A stretch of 60,796 nt of DNA from QYOJ01 sp964449285 (GCA_964449285.1 CAYUZX010000015.1:1-60796), one strand, 5' to 3'. Shown: positions 17,810 to 26,385, counted from the stretch's first letter. Notes: generated by a model not told the origin, from the sequence alone. Numbers and translations: made by a program.

Positions 17810-17838
17810 TGGATTCGAAATTTAAAATTTGTGTCTTT

Positions 17839-17846
17839 CAAAAATA
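17839..17846 (-). promoter_or_regulatory. Candidate -7 box for the ACAD-IcmF-butyrate kinase unit
   Basis: On the minus strand TATTTTTG fits TAnnTTTG and lies 29 bp before the ACAD start. A TTTG at 15-bp spacing is closer than the usual 19 bp. A second TACTTTTG box occurs at 18004-18011. Confidence 0.3.
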
Positions 17847-17913
17847 CAGGTTTTCTTCGAACAAAAAAAGAGTTAATTAATCGTTATGTCCATTGTTGAA
17901 TAGACTGTTTCCG

Positions 17914-18057
17914 TTACAAAATAGAAATTCTTGCTTTCAAAATTTTCTTTCTCATATCTCCAGGGAGTAACTTTTCATTGGGATTTGTAGTGGCGCAGGA
18001 TGACAAAAGTATAAACAGCCCAGTGATGAACAGGAATAAAATAAACCAATTCTTCAA
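17914..18057 (-). CDS. Very short lipoprotein or lipoprotein remnant
   Basis: A 47-residue frame begins at TTG 18057 and has a textbook lipoprotein leader: MKNWFILFLFITGLFILLSS followed by the lipid Cys in LSSC. A short mature part (ATTNPNEKLLPGDM..., rich in Lys/Arg) then ends at TAA 17914. An in-frame TAG just upstream leaves no ATG, so TTG is the only plausible start. It lies between the acyl-CoA synthetase and acyl-CoA dehydrogenase genes on the same strand. The perfect leader and abrupt end suggest either a genuine micro-lipoprotein or the 5' stub of a degraded gene. Function is unknown. Confidence 0.45.
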   Translation of the reverse strand: MKNWFILFLFITGLFILLSSCATTNPNEKLLPGDMRKKILKARISIL

Positions 18058-18103
18058 AAAGCTTTTCTACTGATGTTATCTTTATAACGAGGATTAATCA
18101 AGA

Positions 18104-20791
18104 TTACAGTAATTGTCTTACAACCTCAACCAGGTCATCCTGGGCATCACTTGTAATTTTAAAATTACGCTTCTTGAACATAGAGATCATTTTATGGTTA
18201 TCCTTTGTCGTTTGAGCATATATCCGGGATAGATTCCATTTGCCAGCAATCTCAAGACAATAGTCTGTAATCCTGTTTCCAAGGTCACGATTTTGCCAGG
18301 CATCCACAACCAGAATAGCATATTCCACCGCTTCGTGATCAGGATCAGCAACCAGCCGGCCAACACCGATAAGTTTTTTCTTTCCTTTCTCCTGTATCTC
18401 AGCAACAATAGCAATTTCACGGTCATAATCGATGTAACAGTAGCGTGTTGCTATTTCATGGGTTTCCCAATGAAAGAAATAACGGAACCTGGAATAGAGT
18501 GATTCTTTAGAGCAATTCCCTAACATATCAAGCCATAATGGTTCGTCTTCGGGTTTGATTGGCCGGAGCGATACAACGCAATCATCCTGCAATGTTATCG
18601 TTTTAACATATTTCTCAGGATACGGATGCAGTGCAAGATGATGAAATTCTGGTTGTGTGTCATCCAGGATCTGTTCATCGATAACAACACGTGCATCCAA
18701 CGCGATTACTTCATGTGGGGTTACAATCAGTGGATTAATATCTAATTCTTGAACTTCAGGATAGTCAGCAGCAAAATATGATAGCCTGATTAAGGTATCA
18801 ATTAATTTTTCGATCGCTTTTGGATTCGCGCCACGGTATCCCTGCAAGATGGGATAAATTTTCAGGGATTCCAGCATATGCCTTACAAGGGCTTCATTCA
18901 ATGGTGGAAGCCCTAATACTTTATCACCAAAAAGCTCTGCATAGATGCCTCCCATCCCGATCATGATTATGGTGCCAAAAACACGATCTTTTTTTATTCC
19001 AACTATCATTTCGGCCGAATCAGTCGAATCCACCATTGGTTGAACTGTGATTCCTTCCAGGAAAGCTTTCGGATTCTTTTCTCCCGCGGTTTTCAGAATC
19101 TGTCGATAGCCGTTTCGAACCATTTCATCACTGCGGATATTGATGATAACACCTCCTACATCAGATTTGTGGGTGATATCAGGTGACAAGATCTTCAACA
19201 CGACAGGATAGCCTAAATGCCTGGCAATTTTTACGGCATCTTCCTCATCTTTTGCTTGCACAGGAAGTGTCGTGTGAATTCCATAAGTCTCAAGGATTCG
19301 TTTACTAAGTTCTTCCGAAAGAATGGGACCCTTTCCCCTGATTGTTTTTACAAATTGCTTATGTAGTTCTTGCCTGTCAACTGAAAATTCTACCGGGATA
19401 TCCCGGGGTGTTTCGTACAATGTTGTTAAATTCTTCGAATAGGCCACCAATGTCATAAAGGCTCCAATAGCCTCCTCAGGAGTATTAAATGAAGGGATTC
19501 CGGCTTCCATAAGCAACATATTCCCTTCGTGCATGGTTTTTCCTCCAAGCCAGGCAGCCAGGATCGGCTTCCGGGTGCCTGACATCAGGAAACTGATCTC
19601 TTTTGCTGTTGCCGTAGGATTGGTCATCGCCTGCGGTGTTAATATAACCAATACGGCATCTACATTTGAATCTTCCAGTACCAGTTTGGTGGCTTTGGAA
19701 ATCCTTTTTGCACGTGCATCTCCCAATACATCTACAGGGTTAGCATGAGACCAAAATGGAGGGAGACTTTCATTGAGTTTCAGGATGGTTTCATCAGACA
19801 GATCCGCCAATTTCCCCTGAAGGGCCATTAGTGCATCCGTCGCCATCACCCCAGGGCCTCCTGCGTTAGTTACAATGCCCAATCTTGGACCATTTGGAAG
19901 CCTTCCTCTTCCAATCAATTCGGCCACGTTAAAAATATCCCCGATCTTATAGACCCTTGCAAGACCAGCTCGTTGAAATGCCGCATCATAAACCGCGTCT
20001 TCAGACGCCATCGCTCCGGTATGTGAAGCAGCCACCTTTGCCGATTCGGGAAACCGGCCGGCTTTGTAGACGATAATCGGTTTTTTACGGGCAAATGCAC
20101 GCGCAGCAGTCATGAATTCTCTGGGATTACCAATGGATTCAATATACAGTATGATACAGGTCGTCTGCTCATCTTCGCCAAAAAAATCGATCAAATCACC
20201 AAAGTCGACATCCATGGTATTCCCAATGGAGACAAAATAAGAGAATCCAATTTTACCATCAAGAGCCCAGTCAAGAACCGACGTGCAAAGTGCACCCGAT
20301 TGAGAAATAAAAGCGATACTTCCTGGCTTCGGCATAGATGTCGCAAAACTGGCGTTCAGTTTCAATCCGGGAACGATAACACCCAGGCAATTGGGTCCTA
20401 AAACCCTCATTTCAGGATACCTCCGTATCTCCTTGAGGAGCTCTGACTCCAAAGCGCGCCCCTCTTTCCCCGTTTCCCGAAATCCTGCAGACATAATGAT
20501 TACACCCCTGATGCCCGCTTCCCCACATGCTTTAACACCTTCTAAAACCTGGTTTGCCGGGGAGCAGATGATTCCCAGATCGGGAACGTTAGGCAAACTA
20601 TTTAGGTCGGGAAAGCAAGGAATTCCCATTACGGCTTCGTAATCGGGTGCTACAGGAAAAACAACCCCCCTGAAACCTCCATTCACAAGGTTAATCAGCA
20701 CTTTCCCACTAACACTGTTTGGATTTGTTGTAATCCCCAAAACAGCAATCCTTTTAGGATTAAAAAATGCGTTTAACCTGTGGATATTCAT
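18104..20791 (-). CDS. ADP-forming acyl-CoA synthetase fused to a GNAT acetyltransferase domain
   Basis: The 895-residue protein has the architecture of the Pat/YfiQ group. A CoA-binding domain (from LNAFFNPKRIAVLGI) and succinyl-CoA-ligase-like domains come first, then an ATP-grasp domain (about residues 480-700, with YPVVLKILSPDITHKSDVGG), and a C-terminal GNAT domain (about residues 730-895, with SLRPIKPEDEPLWLDML and NRDLGNRITDYCLEIA). The phosphohistidine of acyl-CoA synthetases is kept as His257 in ASHTGAMASED, whereas the E. coli lysine acetyltransferase PatZ has lost it. That points to an active, energy-conserving acyl-CoA + ADP + Pi to acid + ATP + CoA enzyme, with lysine acetylation as an added or regulatory activity. 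It lies upstream of the ACAD-IcmF-Buk unit and has its own promoter. Confidence 0.85.
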   Translation of the reverse strand: MNIHRLNAFFNPKRIAVLGITTNPNSVSGKVLINLVNGGFRGVVFPVAPDYEAVMGIPCFPDLNSLPNVPDLGIICSPANQVLEGVKACGEAGIRGVIIMSAGFRETGKEGRALESELLKEIRRYPEMRVLGPNCLGVIVPGLKLNASFATSMPKPGSIAFISQSGALCTSVLDWALDGKIGFSYFVSIGNTMDVDFGDLIDFFGEDEQTTCIILYIESIGNPREFMTAARAFARKKPIIVYKAGRFPESAKVAASHTGAMASEDAVYDAAFQRAGLARVYKIGDIFNVAELIGRGRLPNGPRLGIVTNAGGPGVMATDALMALQGKLADLSDETILKLNESLPPFWSHANPVDVLGDARAKRISKATKLVLEDSNVDAVLVILTPQAMTNPTATAKEISFLMSGTRKPILAAWLGGKTMHEGNMLLMEAGIPSFNTPEEAIGAFMTLVAYSKNLTTLYETPRDIPVEFSVDRQELHKQFVKTIRGKGPILSEELSKRILETYGIHTTLPVQAKDEEDAVKIARHLGYPVVLKILSPDITHKSDVGGVIINIRSDEMVRNGYRQILKTAGEKNPKAFLEGITVQPMVDSTDSAEMIVGIKKDRVFGTIIMIGMGGIYAELFGDKVLGLPPLNEALVRHMLESLKIYPILQGYRGANPKAIEKLIDTLIRLSYFAADYPEVQELDINPLIVTPHEVIALDARVVIDEQILDDTQPEFHHLALHPYPEKYVKTITLQDDCVVSLRPIKPEDEPLWLDMLGNCSKESLYSRFRYFFHWETHEIATRYCYIDYDREIAIVAEIQEKGKKKLIGVGRLVADPDHEAVEYAILVVDAWQNRDLGNRITDYCLEIAGKWNLSRIYAQTTKDNHKMISMFKKRNFKITSDAQDDLVEVVRQLL

Positions 20792-20817
20792 ATCTTTTGT
20801 CGCACTAAAAATGAAAA

Positions 20818-20850
20818 CAAAAGTAAGGATTTTATGAAGGTTTGTCCAAA
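20818..20850 (-). promoter_or_regulatory. Bacteroidota promoter for the ADP-forming acyl-CoA synthetase
   Basis: The minus strand has TTTG (20850-20847), 21 bp, then TACTTTTG (20825-20818), fitting the TTTG/TAnnTTTG pattern, 26 bp before the ATG at 20791. Confidence 0.55.
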
Positions 20851-20888
20851 TTTCTTATTATTGCCTGTTAATTAATAAACAGCTAACC

Positions 20889-22208
20889 ATGAAACACATT
20901 CTTCTTACTCTTTTCACGACCTCTCTCGTCTTTTCTTCCCTGTTTGCACAGGACGATGGCGAGAAAAAACCGCTGTTCGGAATTAAATTCTCCGGGTTTG
21001 TCAAAACCGATGTCTTTTTTGATTCCCGACAGGTCGTAACGGCCAGAGAGGGTCATTTCCTCCTCTATCCCGAAAATGAGAAACTTGATGCAGAGGGAAA
21101 CGATATCAATGCCAAATGGAATTACAACATCCTCTCCATTCAAACCCGCCTGGCCGGCTCTATCTGGGGCCCGGATGTCCTTGGAGCCAAATCCTCGGCT
21201 TACATCGAAGGTGAGTTTTTCGGAAACGTGAACCCCGCAATTAACACCTTCCGGCTTCGTCATGCATTCATCAAACTGAACTGGAAAAACACGGAACTGC
21301 TGACCGGTCAAACATGGCATCCGATGTTTTCAACCGACTGCTTCCCCGGAACCATATCATTCAACACAGGAGCGCCTTTTGTTGTCTTCTCCCGAAATCC
21401 CCAGATAAGAGTCACGCAGAAAATTTGGAAGTTCCAGATTCAGCTGGCGGCTCTTTCACAGGTTGATTTCACCAGTACAGGCCCGGATGGCCCAAACCCG
21501 AAATATCTCAGGAACTCCGTCCTGCCTGAGCTCGATCTCCAGCTACAGTACAAATCCATAAACCTGGACAAAGGAACCGAATTTGTGATTGGGGCAGGGA
21601 TCGATTTTATGATGCTGACTCCAAGATTGTCTACCACCATTACCCTGGCACCTGCCTATGACACAGTAATAAACGGAATCGTGAATCATATAGGCGCCGT
21701 GACCAACGAGTATAAAACCGATACAAAAATATCCGGTTTTGCTTATAACGTTTACACCAAATGGAAACTACGCCCGGTTACGATCAAACTGGCCGCTCAA
21801 TATGGTGAGGATAACTATTCATTCACCATGCTGGGAGGCTATGTCGTCAAAGAGTTAACCGATATAACCAAGGGGCAGGTCGACTATGCCAACGTTCGTT
21901 CCTGCGCCTTGTGGGGTGAAATTCATACCAACGGGAAAAGCTGGCAGACAGGTATTTTCGGTGCCTATACAAAGAACCTGGGAGTTGGTGAAACAGTTTA
22001 TCCGATTTACTATGCGAGAGGTTCGAACATCGATTACATCTGGCGTGTTTCACCCCGGCTTCAATACAGCATCCAGAAATTCAGGGTAGCCCTGGAACTG
22101 GAATACACCGTTGCCGGATATGGAACAACGACATCAAAAGGCTATGTCTCCAATCCGAAAGCTATTGGAAACCTAAGAACCCTGTTGGCGTTTTTCTACT
22201 TCTTCTAG
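20889..22208 (+). CDS. Outer-membrane porin-like beta-barrel protein
   Basis: The 439-residue protein has a signal peptide (MKHILLTLFTTSLVFSSLFAQ), alternating amphipathic strands throughout, and a C-terminal aromatic end (LLAFFYFF) typical of outer-membrane barrels. Segments such as KFSGFVKTDVFFDSRQVV near the start and FRLRHAFIKLNWKNTELLTGQT resemble DcaP-like or phosphate-selective porins. It would form a diffusion channel in the outer membrane; the solute is unknown. It is divergent from the acyl-CoA synthetase gene, with about 97 bp between starts, and stands alone on its strand. The family is inferred from topology and general resemblance, not a specific signature. Confidence 0.75.
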   Translation: MKHILLTLFTTSLVFSSLFAQDDGEKKPLFGIKFSGFVKTDVFFDSRQVVTAREGHFLLYPENEKLDAEGNDINAKWNYNILSIQTRLAGSIWGPDVLGAKSSAYIEGEFFGNVNPAINTFRLRHAFIKLNWKNTELLTGQTWHPMFSTDCFPGTISFNTGAPFVVFSRNPQIRVTQKIWKFQIQLAALSQVDFTSTGPDGPNPKYLRNSVLPELDLQLQYKSINLDKGTEFVIGAGIDFMMLTPRLSTTITLAPAYDTVINGIVNHIGAVTNEYKTDTKISGFAYNVYTKWKLRPVTIKLAAQYGEDNYSFTMLGGYVVKELTDITKGQVDYANVRSCALWGEIHTNGKSWQTGIFGAYTKNLGVGETVYPIYYARGSNIDYIWRVSPRLQYSIQKFRVALELEYTVAGYGTTTSKGYVSNPKAIGNLRTLLAFFYFF

Positions 22209-22408
22209 ATAATTCCGGATGCCGGTTATACGATTTAAGATATACGTTTGGGGATCTGTTGCGTTTACATTCCACATCCTGAGAAAAGTCACCACTTTTG
22301 TGGTATCATATCCTTTCTCGGTACAATGTTCCAGGATACCTGAGTCCTGGATATGCAATTGCTTCCCGGTTCCGTCGAGGATCGCAAAGGTCCAAAAAGC
22401 AAAATGGT
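22173..22408 (-). pseudogene. Possible gene remnant downstream of the Kbl-like gene
   Basis: A frame with ordinary codon use is open from about 22408 to a TAG whose codon overlaps the porin 3' end. The readable part includes ILDGTGKQLHIQDSG, TTKVVTFLRMW and LNRITGIRNYLEE. It has no ATG and only a TTG at 22358, and its upstream end runs into a hairpin and octamer repeats. I recognise no family. It may be the tail of a lost gene or a chance frame. Confidence 0.2.
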
Positions 22409-22428
22409 GAAAAAGCTTTTTTCACCAT
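22394..22428 (-). terminator. Terminator-like hairpin after the Kbl-like gene
   Basis: An 11-bp perfect stem (22404-22414 with 22418-22428, loop GCT) is followed on the minus strand by TTTTGCTTTTT. It lies 34 bp beyond the Kbl-like stop codon. Confidence 0.5.
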
Positions 22429-22461
22429 CTCACCATTTTGTCGCTACTTCGCTATTTATTC
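22421..22461 (-). repeat. Octamer micro-repeat after the Kbl-like stop codon
   Basis: Imperfect 8-bp units on the plus strand (TTCACCAT, CTCACCAT, then ACTTCGCT and ATTTATTC-like units) reach the TAG at 22462-22464. Same family as the arrays at 8520, 12113 and 36720; two units are also part of the hairpin right arm and its flank. Confidence 0.6.
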
Positions 22462-23709
22462 CTACATCCCGTACATCTCAATGATCTCCTGCTTGCTCTT
22501 GCCAAGGATGTTGTATTTCTTTCCTACCTTGGTAAAAGCATCCAGCGCTTTCTCGAGATGATGGATCTCATGTCCGGCAGAGATCTGCGTACGGATCCGC
22601 GCCTGCCCCTGGGGAACAACAGGAAAGAAGAAGCCAATGGCATAAACGCCCTCTTCGTAAAGGCCATGGGAGACATCCTGCGATAATTTTGCATTAAATA
22701 ACATCACCGGAACAATTGGTGTATCGCCATCTTTGAGTACAAAACCAGCTTCGGTCAATCCTTTCCGCCAGAATTCCGTGTTTTTCTCAAGCTTATCCCG
22801 ACGTTCGGTATTGGCAGAGAGGATCTCCAGCACTTTGATCACACCGGCAACCACAGGTGGTGCAATGGTATTGGAAAAGAGGTAGGGTCGCGCTTTCTGA
22901 CGACACATCTCCACCAGCTCCTTGCGGCCAGAAACACATCCGCCGGACGCACCTCCAAGTCCTTTGCCAAACGTGGTAGTGATGATGTCCACGTTGTCCA
23001 TCACACCATACTTTTCGTGTGTTCCCCGGCCTGTTTTACCGATGAAGCCGCTTGCATGCGACTCATCAACAAATAGCAGTGCATCGTATTTTTCGCACAG
23101 GGCAGCCATCTCATCCAGCTTAGCCGTATCGCCATCCATAGAGAAAACCCCATCAGTGATGACCATCTTCAGCCTACGATCATGATGCAACTGAAGTTTG
23201 CTCTCCAGGTGTGCCATATCGGAGTGTTTGAACGTGTCGTGCATGGCGCTACACAGCCTGATCCCGTCGATGATAGATGCATGTACCAGCCGGTCGGAGA
23301 TCATGACATCATCCTTGGTGAGTACTGCTTCAAAGACACCGGCGTTTGCATCCATGCAGGATGGAAACAGGATGGTATCTTCAGTCCCCAGAAACTCAGA
23401 AACCATTTTCTCGAGTTGCCTGTGAATATCCTGTGTCCCACAAATGAATCTTACGGAAGACATCCCGTAGCCATGGGAATCCAACCCCTCATGAGCTGCC
23501 TTCACTACGTCCGGATGACTGGAAAGTCCCAGGTAATTGTTAGCACAAATGTTTATTACTTTTTTTAAAGAAGCTCCTGAAGGAAATTCCACTTCAATAT
23601 CGGCTGCTTGAGGAGAGTGAATGTACCTCTCCATTTTGAAAAGGCCCGCATCCTGTAGCCCTGTGAGGATGTCACTGTACATCCCACGTGTTTTGTCTGA
23701 ATAAGCCAT
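22462..23709 (-). CDS. Alpha-oxoamine synthase (Kbl-like paralogue) linked to an acyl carrier protein
   Basis: A 415-residue PLP enzyme of the alpha-oxoamine synthase family, which includes Kbl, serine palmitoyltransferase, KAPA synthase and ALA synthase. These join an amino acid to an acyl thioester with loss of CO2, or run the reverse. The PLP lysine is Lys249 in TTTFGKGLGG; ICANNYLGL, FVDESHASGFIG and the SVRFICGTQ segment are intact. It is close to Kbl, but the window holds a second, more canonical Kbl (26382-27581). This copy differs by a longer N terminus and an added C-terminal tail (KSKQEIIEMYGM). It lies 18 bp after an acyl carrier protein gene, so it may use an ACP-bound acyl donor. 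A duplicate Kbl role in threonine breakdown is the alternative. Confidence 0.85.
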   Translation of the reverse strand: MAYSDKTRGMYSDILTGLQDAGLFKMERYIHSPQAADIEVEFPSGASLKKVINICANNYLGLSSHPDVVKAAHEGLDSHGYGMSSVRFICGTQDIHRQLEKMVSEFLGTEDTILFPSCMDANAGVFEAVLTKDDVMISDRLVHASIIDGIRLCSAMHDTFKHSDMAHLESKLQLHHDRRLKMVITDGVFSMDGDTAKLDEMAALCEKYDALLFVDESHASGFIGKTGRGTHEKYGVMDNVDIITTTFGKGLGGASGGCVSGRKELVEMCRQKARPYLFSNTIAPPVVAGVIKVLEILSANTERRDKLEKNTEFWRKGLTEAGFVLKDGDTPIVPVMLFNAKLSQDVSHGLYEEGVYAIGFFFPVVPQGQARIRTQISAGHEIHHLEKALDAFTKVGKKYNILGKSKQEIIEMYGM

Positions 23710-23727
23710 GGTGAAAGTTCTTTATGG

Positions 23728-23970
23728 TTAACCGAGGTACTCCTTTACCAGAGTACAGATCTTGTTTACTGAATCAAATGCTTCCGGGGTAGCCTTGTCG
23801 TCAGGGATGGAGATGTTGTATTTGTTCTCCAGGAACCTCTTCAACGAAACCATTGAAAATGAATCCACGATACCGCCCGAAATCAGCGGGGTATCATAGG
23901 TTAATTCCGAATCATCTTCTACATATTCGTCGATAACATAAGCTTTTACTGCTTCATGCATGTCTTCCAT
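23728..23970 (-). CDS. Acyl carrier protein
   Basis: An 80-residue acidic carrier protein with the phosphopantetheine serine Ser37 in GGIVDSFSMVSLKRFLE. DSF replaces the DSL of the housekeeping fatty-acid AcpP, and the N terminus is unlike AcpP, so this is a dedicated carrier. It lies 57 bp after the AcsA-like synthetase and 18 bp before the Kbl-like synthase on the same strand. An AcpS-type phosphopantetheinyl transferase in the same block (25990-26385) could activate it. An AAGGAG Shine-Dalgarno-like sequence precedes ATG 23970 by a few bases, unusual for Bacteroidota and supporting this start. It probably holds the acyl group used by the downstream synthase. Confidence 0.85.
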   Translation of the reverse strand: MEDMHEAVKAYVIDEYVEDDSELTYDTPLISGGIVDSFSMVSLKRFLENKYNISIPDDKATPEAFDSVNKICTLVKEYLG

Positions 23971-24027
23971 GGTGTTCTCCTTTTTTAATTCTGTTATTAC
24001 TGTTGGTTACTTGTATGTTTTTCAAGG

Positions 24028-25731
24028 TTAATCATCCTCCAACGTCGAAGTATCCCCAATCTCTTCGCCCCACTCCTTGGCGTGAAGGATCCGACGCATG
24101 ATCTTGCCACTGCGGGTTTTTGGCAGGGATTCCACAAATTCGATCTCCTGCGGCATCGCCAGCGGAGAGAGTTTTTTCCTGACAAAATTCATTATCTGAA
24201 GATCCAGGTCCTTGCTAGCAGTGAATCCGGGTTTCAGCGTTACAAACGCTTTCACCACCTCCATATTCACAAAATCGGGTTTGGCAACCACAGCCGATTC
24301 CGCCACGGCTTCATGTTCCAAAAGCGCCGACTCCACCTCAAACGGACTCACCAGGTGGCCTCCGGTATTGATCACATCGTCGTCGCGACCTACAAACCAG
24401 AAGTACCCTTCGTTGTCGATCGAAGAGCGGTCGCCTGGAATATACCATCCGTTGACGAATTTCTTTTTATACGTCTCTTCATTGTTCCAGTAAGTCCGCA
24501 TCATGGAGGGCCATCCTGGTTTGATGGCGATCAACCCCATTTTCCCGCTTTCGGTAAACGGCTTGTATGTCTCGGGGTCCACAACTGTTGCTTCGATGCC
24601 AGGAAACCCTTTTCCCATCGATCCCGGCTTGATCTTCATGTCGGGGAAGTTGGTGATCACCATGCATCCTGTCTCAGTCTGCCAGTAAGTATCAAGAAAA
24701 GGCTTCCCGAACACTTTCTCCGACCAGATGACGGCTTCAGAGTTCAGAGGTTCTCCCACCGATGCCAGATGCCGCAGGGAAGAAAGGTCGTACTTTTTAA
24801 CAACATCGTCCCCGGCTTTCATCAGCGACCGGATGGCCGTTGGCGCCGAATACCAGACGGTAACCTTGTGCTTTTCGATAAAACGATACCAGTTATCGGC
24901 CGAAAACCCTGCATCAAGAACACACTGGGTGACCCCATTACTGAACGCACCAATGATGCCGTAGGAGGTTCCGGTAACCCAACCAGGATCTGCTGTACAC
25001 CAGTAGATATCGTCGTCATGCAGGTCAAGAACCCATTTAGCGGTAAGGTACTGGGAAATGAGGGATGCGTGAACGTGCTTCACCCCTTTTGGCTGGCCAG
25101 TTGTCCCGGATGTATAATGAAGGACGGAGGGGGATTCGGCGTAGGTGGGAAAAATTTCGAATTTATCCACTTTGGGAGCCTCATCCAGGTTGAAAGCCAC
25201 CTCTCTCTCCATTAACGGCTTTGCGGGATCCTGATCCACAATGATAATATGCTCCAGCCATGGCATCTTGTCAAGAATTTTGCGAACCTTTGGGGCGTGT
25301 TTTTTCTGTGTGATGATGGCTTTCGTTTGAGCATTTTCCAGCCGGATGAATAACGATTCATCGCCAAATGCCGAAAAAAGGGGTTGGGCAATGGCGCCTG
25401 TCTTTAAAACTCCCAGGAAGCCCAGGTAGAGCTCCGGGATTTTATCCATGAAGAGGCAAACCCGGTCTTCATTGTTAATGCCCAGCGACCGGAGGAAATC
25501 CCCGATGGTGTTGCTGGCCAGGCGAATATCGTTGTACGTGTAACGTTTCTCATTGCCAGTGGAACCTTCCCAGATCAGAGCAGGCTTGTCGGCTTTCCCC
25601 ATCTCGCAGATCCGGTCGGTACAGTACCAGCCGATGTTGATCGGGTCGCCCTTTTTGTATCCAAGTTCGTTTTCCGAGATTTTCCAGTCGAAATTTTTAA
25701 CCCGTTCATCATACGATCCGATATGCGACAT
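24028..25731 (-). CDS. AcsA-like acyl-CoA synthetase (AMP-forming)
   Basis: The 567-residue adenylate-forming enzyme resembles the short AcsA-type acetyl-CoA synthetases more than the 650-residue Acs. Motifs are the P-loop-like LHYTSGTTGQPKGVKH, the DTYWQTETG motif, the IPGDRSSIDNEGYFWFVGRDDD hinge region (GD and GRxDD visible) and the C-terminal catalytic lysine in PKTRSGKIMRR. It activates a carboxylic acid to the acyl-AMP and transfers it to a thiol. The neighbouring ACP and alpha-oxoamine synthase suggest the acceptor may be ACP as well as CoA. Acetate or a short or branched acid is the likely substrate by family; the chain length cannot be read safely. A 258-bp repeat-bearing spacer separates it from AcpS upstream. 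Confidence 0.85.
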   Translation of the reverse strand: MSHIGSYDERVKNFDWKISENELGYKKGDPINIGWYCTDRICEMGKADKPALIWEGSTGNEKRYTYNDIRLASNTIGDFLRSLGINNEDRVCLFMDKIPELYLGFLGVLKTGAIAQPLFSAFGDESLFIRLENAQTKAIITQKKHAPKVRKILDKMPWLEHIIIVDQDPAKPLMEREVAFNLDEAPKVDKFEIFPTYAESPSVLHYTSGTTGQPKGVKHVHASLISQYLTAKWVLDLHDDDIYWCTADPGWVTGTSYGIIGAFSNGVTQCVLDAGFSADNWYRFIEKHKVTVWYSAPTAIRSLMKAGDDVVKKYDLSSLRHLASVGEPLNSEAVIWSEKVFGKPFLDTYWQTETGCMVITNFPDMKIKPGSMGKGFPGIEATVVDPETYKPFTESGKMGLIAIKPGWPSMMRTYWNNEETYKKKFVNGWYIPGDRSSIDNEGYFWFVGRDDDVINTGGHLVSPFEVESALLEHEAVAESAVVAKPDFVNMEVVKAFVTLKPGFTASKDLDLQIMNFVRKKLSPLAMPQEIEFVESLPKTRSGKIMRRILHAKEWGEEIGDTSTLEDD

Positions 25732-25842
25732 AATGTTTAATAATTAGTTTATACTTTTTGTTTTATGATTAAATATGCTGATTGCTTTACTCGTTTCACC
25801 TCCGAATATCTTTTGCTTCGCCAATGCTACTAATGAATCTAT

Positions 25843-25884
25843 TAACCGCCGAGGGAACAGAGATTTCGCTGAGGGCGCGGAGTA
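25843..25884. repeat. Dispersed intergenic repeat in the AcsA/AcpS spacer
   Basis: The segment AACCGCCGAGGGAACAGAG, followed by a TTTCGCTGAGGGCGCGGAG stretch, resembles the CGCAGAG-type intergenic repeats dispersed in many bacterial genomes. The rest of the 25732-25989 spacer shows no gene I can support; a 76-codon minus-strand frame across it mostly translates this repeat. Confidence 0.45.
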
Positions 25885-25989
25885 CGTCGTGTCTATTTCT
25901 TTTAATAATCCGCTTCTCATAAGGTTCATCTTAGCTTTTGTCAAAATCTTTTTTATAGATTCTCGAAATGACAATGATTTTTAATTTCT

Positions 25990-26385
25990 TCATGACCCCA
26001 TGACTCCATCACCTCTTTCCACAATCACCACCGCTGTAGCCATCTCTTTAAGGTGCGATAAAGATACGTGAATTTTCGAAACCGATTCCTGCTCACACCA
26101 CTCTTTTGCTTTCCCGTATACGTTGATTTCCGGCTTTCCCAGTTCGTCGTGTGTCACCTCGATGTCGGCAAACCGGATGCCGAAGCGCCACCCTGTTCCA
26201 ATCGCTTTCAGGAATGCCTCCTTCGCGGAGAAACGGGCAGCATAGTGCTGGTATTTATGCCTTTTTGATTCACAATATTCGACTTCATGCCCGGTAAATA
26301 TCTTATCACGGAAACCGATATCCCGCTCCATGACTTTGTGGATGCGATCAACCTCAATGATATCTGTCCCTATTCCGAAAATCAA
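25990..26385 (-). CDS. acpS: Holo-[acyl-carrier-protein] synthase (AcpS-type phosphopantetheinyl transferase)
   Basis: A 131-residue enzyme that transfers 4'-phosphopantetheine from CoA to the serine of acyl carrier proteins. The two family signatures are present: GIGTDIIEVDRI at the N terminus, with the Mg-binding Asp, and ARFSAKEAFLKAIGTGW in the middle. The start is TTG at 26385, overlapping the Kbl stop codon in the tetranucleotide TTGA. No ATG lies before the essential GIGTDI motif, so the non-ATG start is needed. Tight coupling to Kbl and closeness to the dedicated ACP suggest it may serve that carrier, but it may also be the cell's only AcpS. Confidence 0.93.
   Translation of the reverse strand: MIFGIGTDIIEVDRIHKVMERDIGFRDKIFTGHEVEYCESKRHKYQHYAARFSAKEAFLKAIGTGWRFGIRFADIEVTHDELGKPEINVYGKAKEWCEQESVSKIHVSLSHLKEMATAVVIVERGDGVMGS

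Noticed and set aside
22462..23709. Calling the Kbl-like synthase a serine palmitoyltransferase
   Set aside because: Sequence blocks are closer to Kbl; only the neighbours suggest an ACP-linked acyl donor.
24082..25215. 377-codon plus-strand frame inside the acyl-CoA synthetase
   Set aside because: It is the antisense shadow of a clearly coding gene with intact AMP-binding motifs.
25744..25974. 76-codon minus-strand frame in the AcsA/AcpS spacer
   Set aside because: Its readable core (SAPSAKSLFPRRL) is the translation of a dispersed intergenic repeat.
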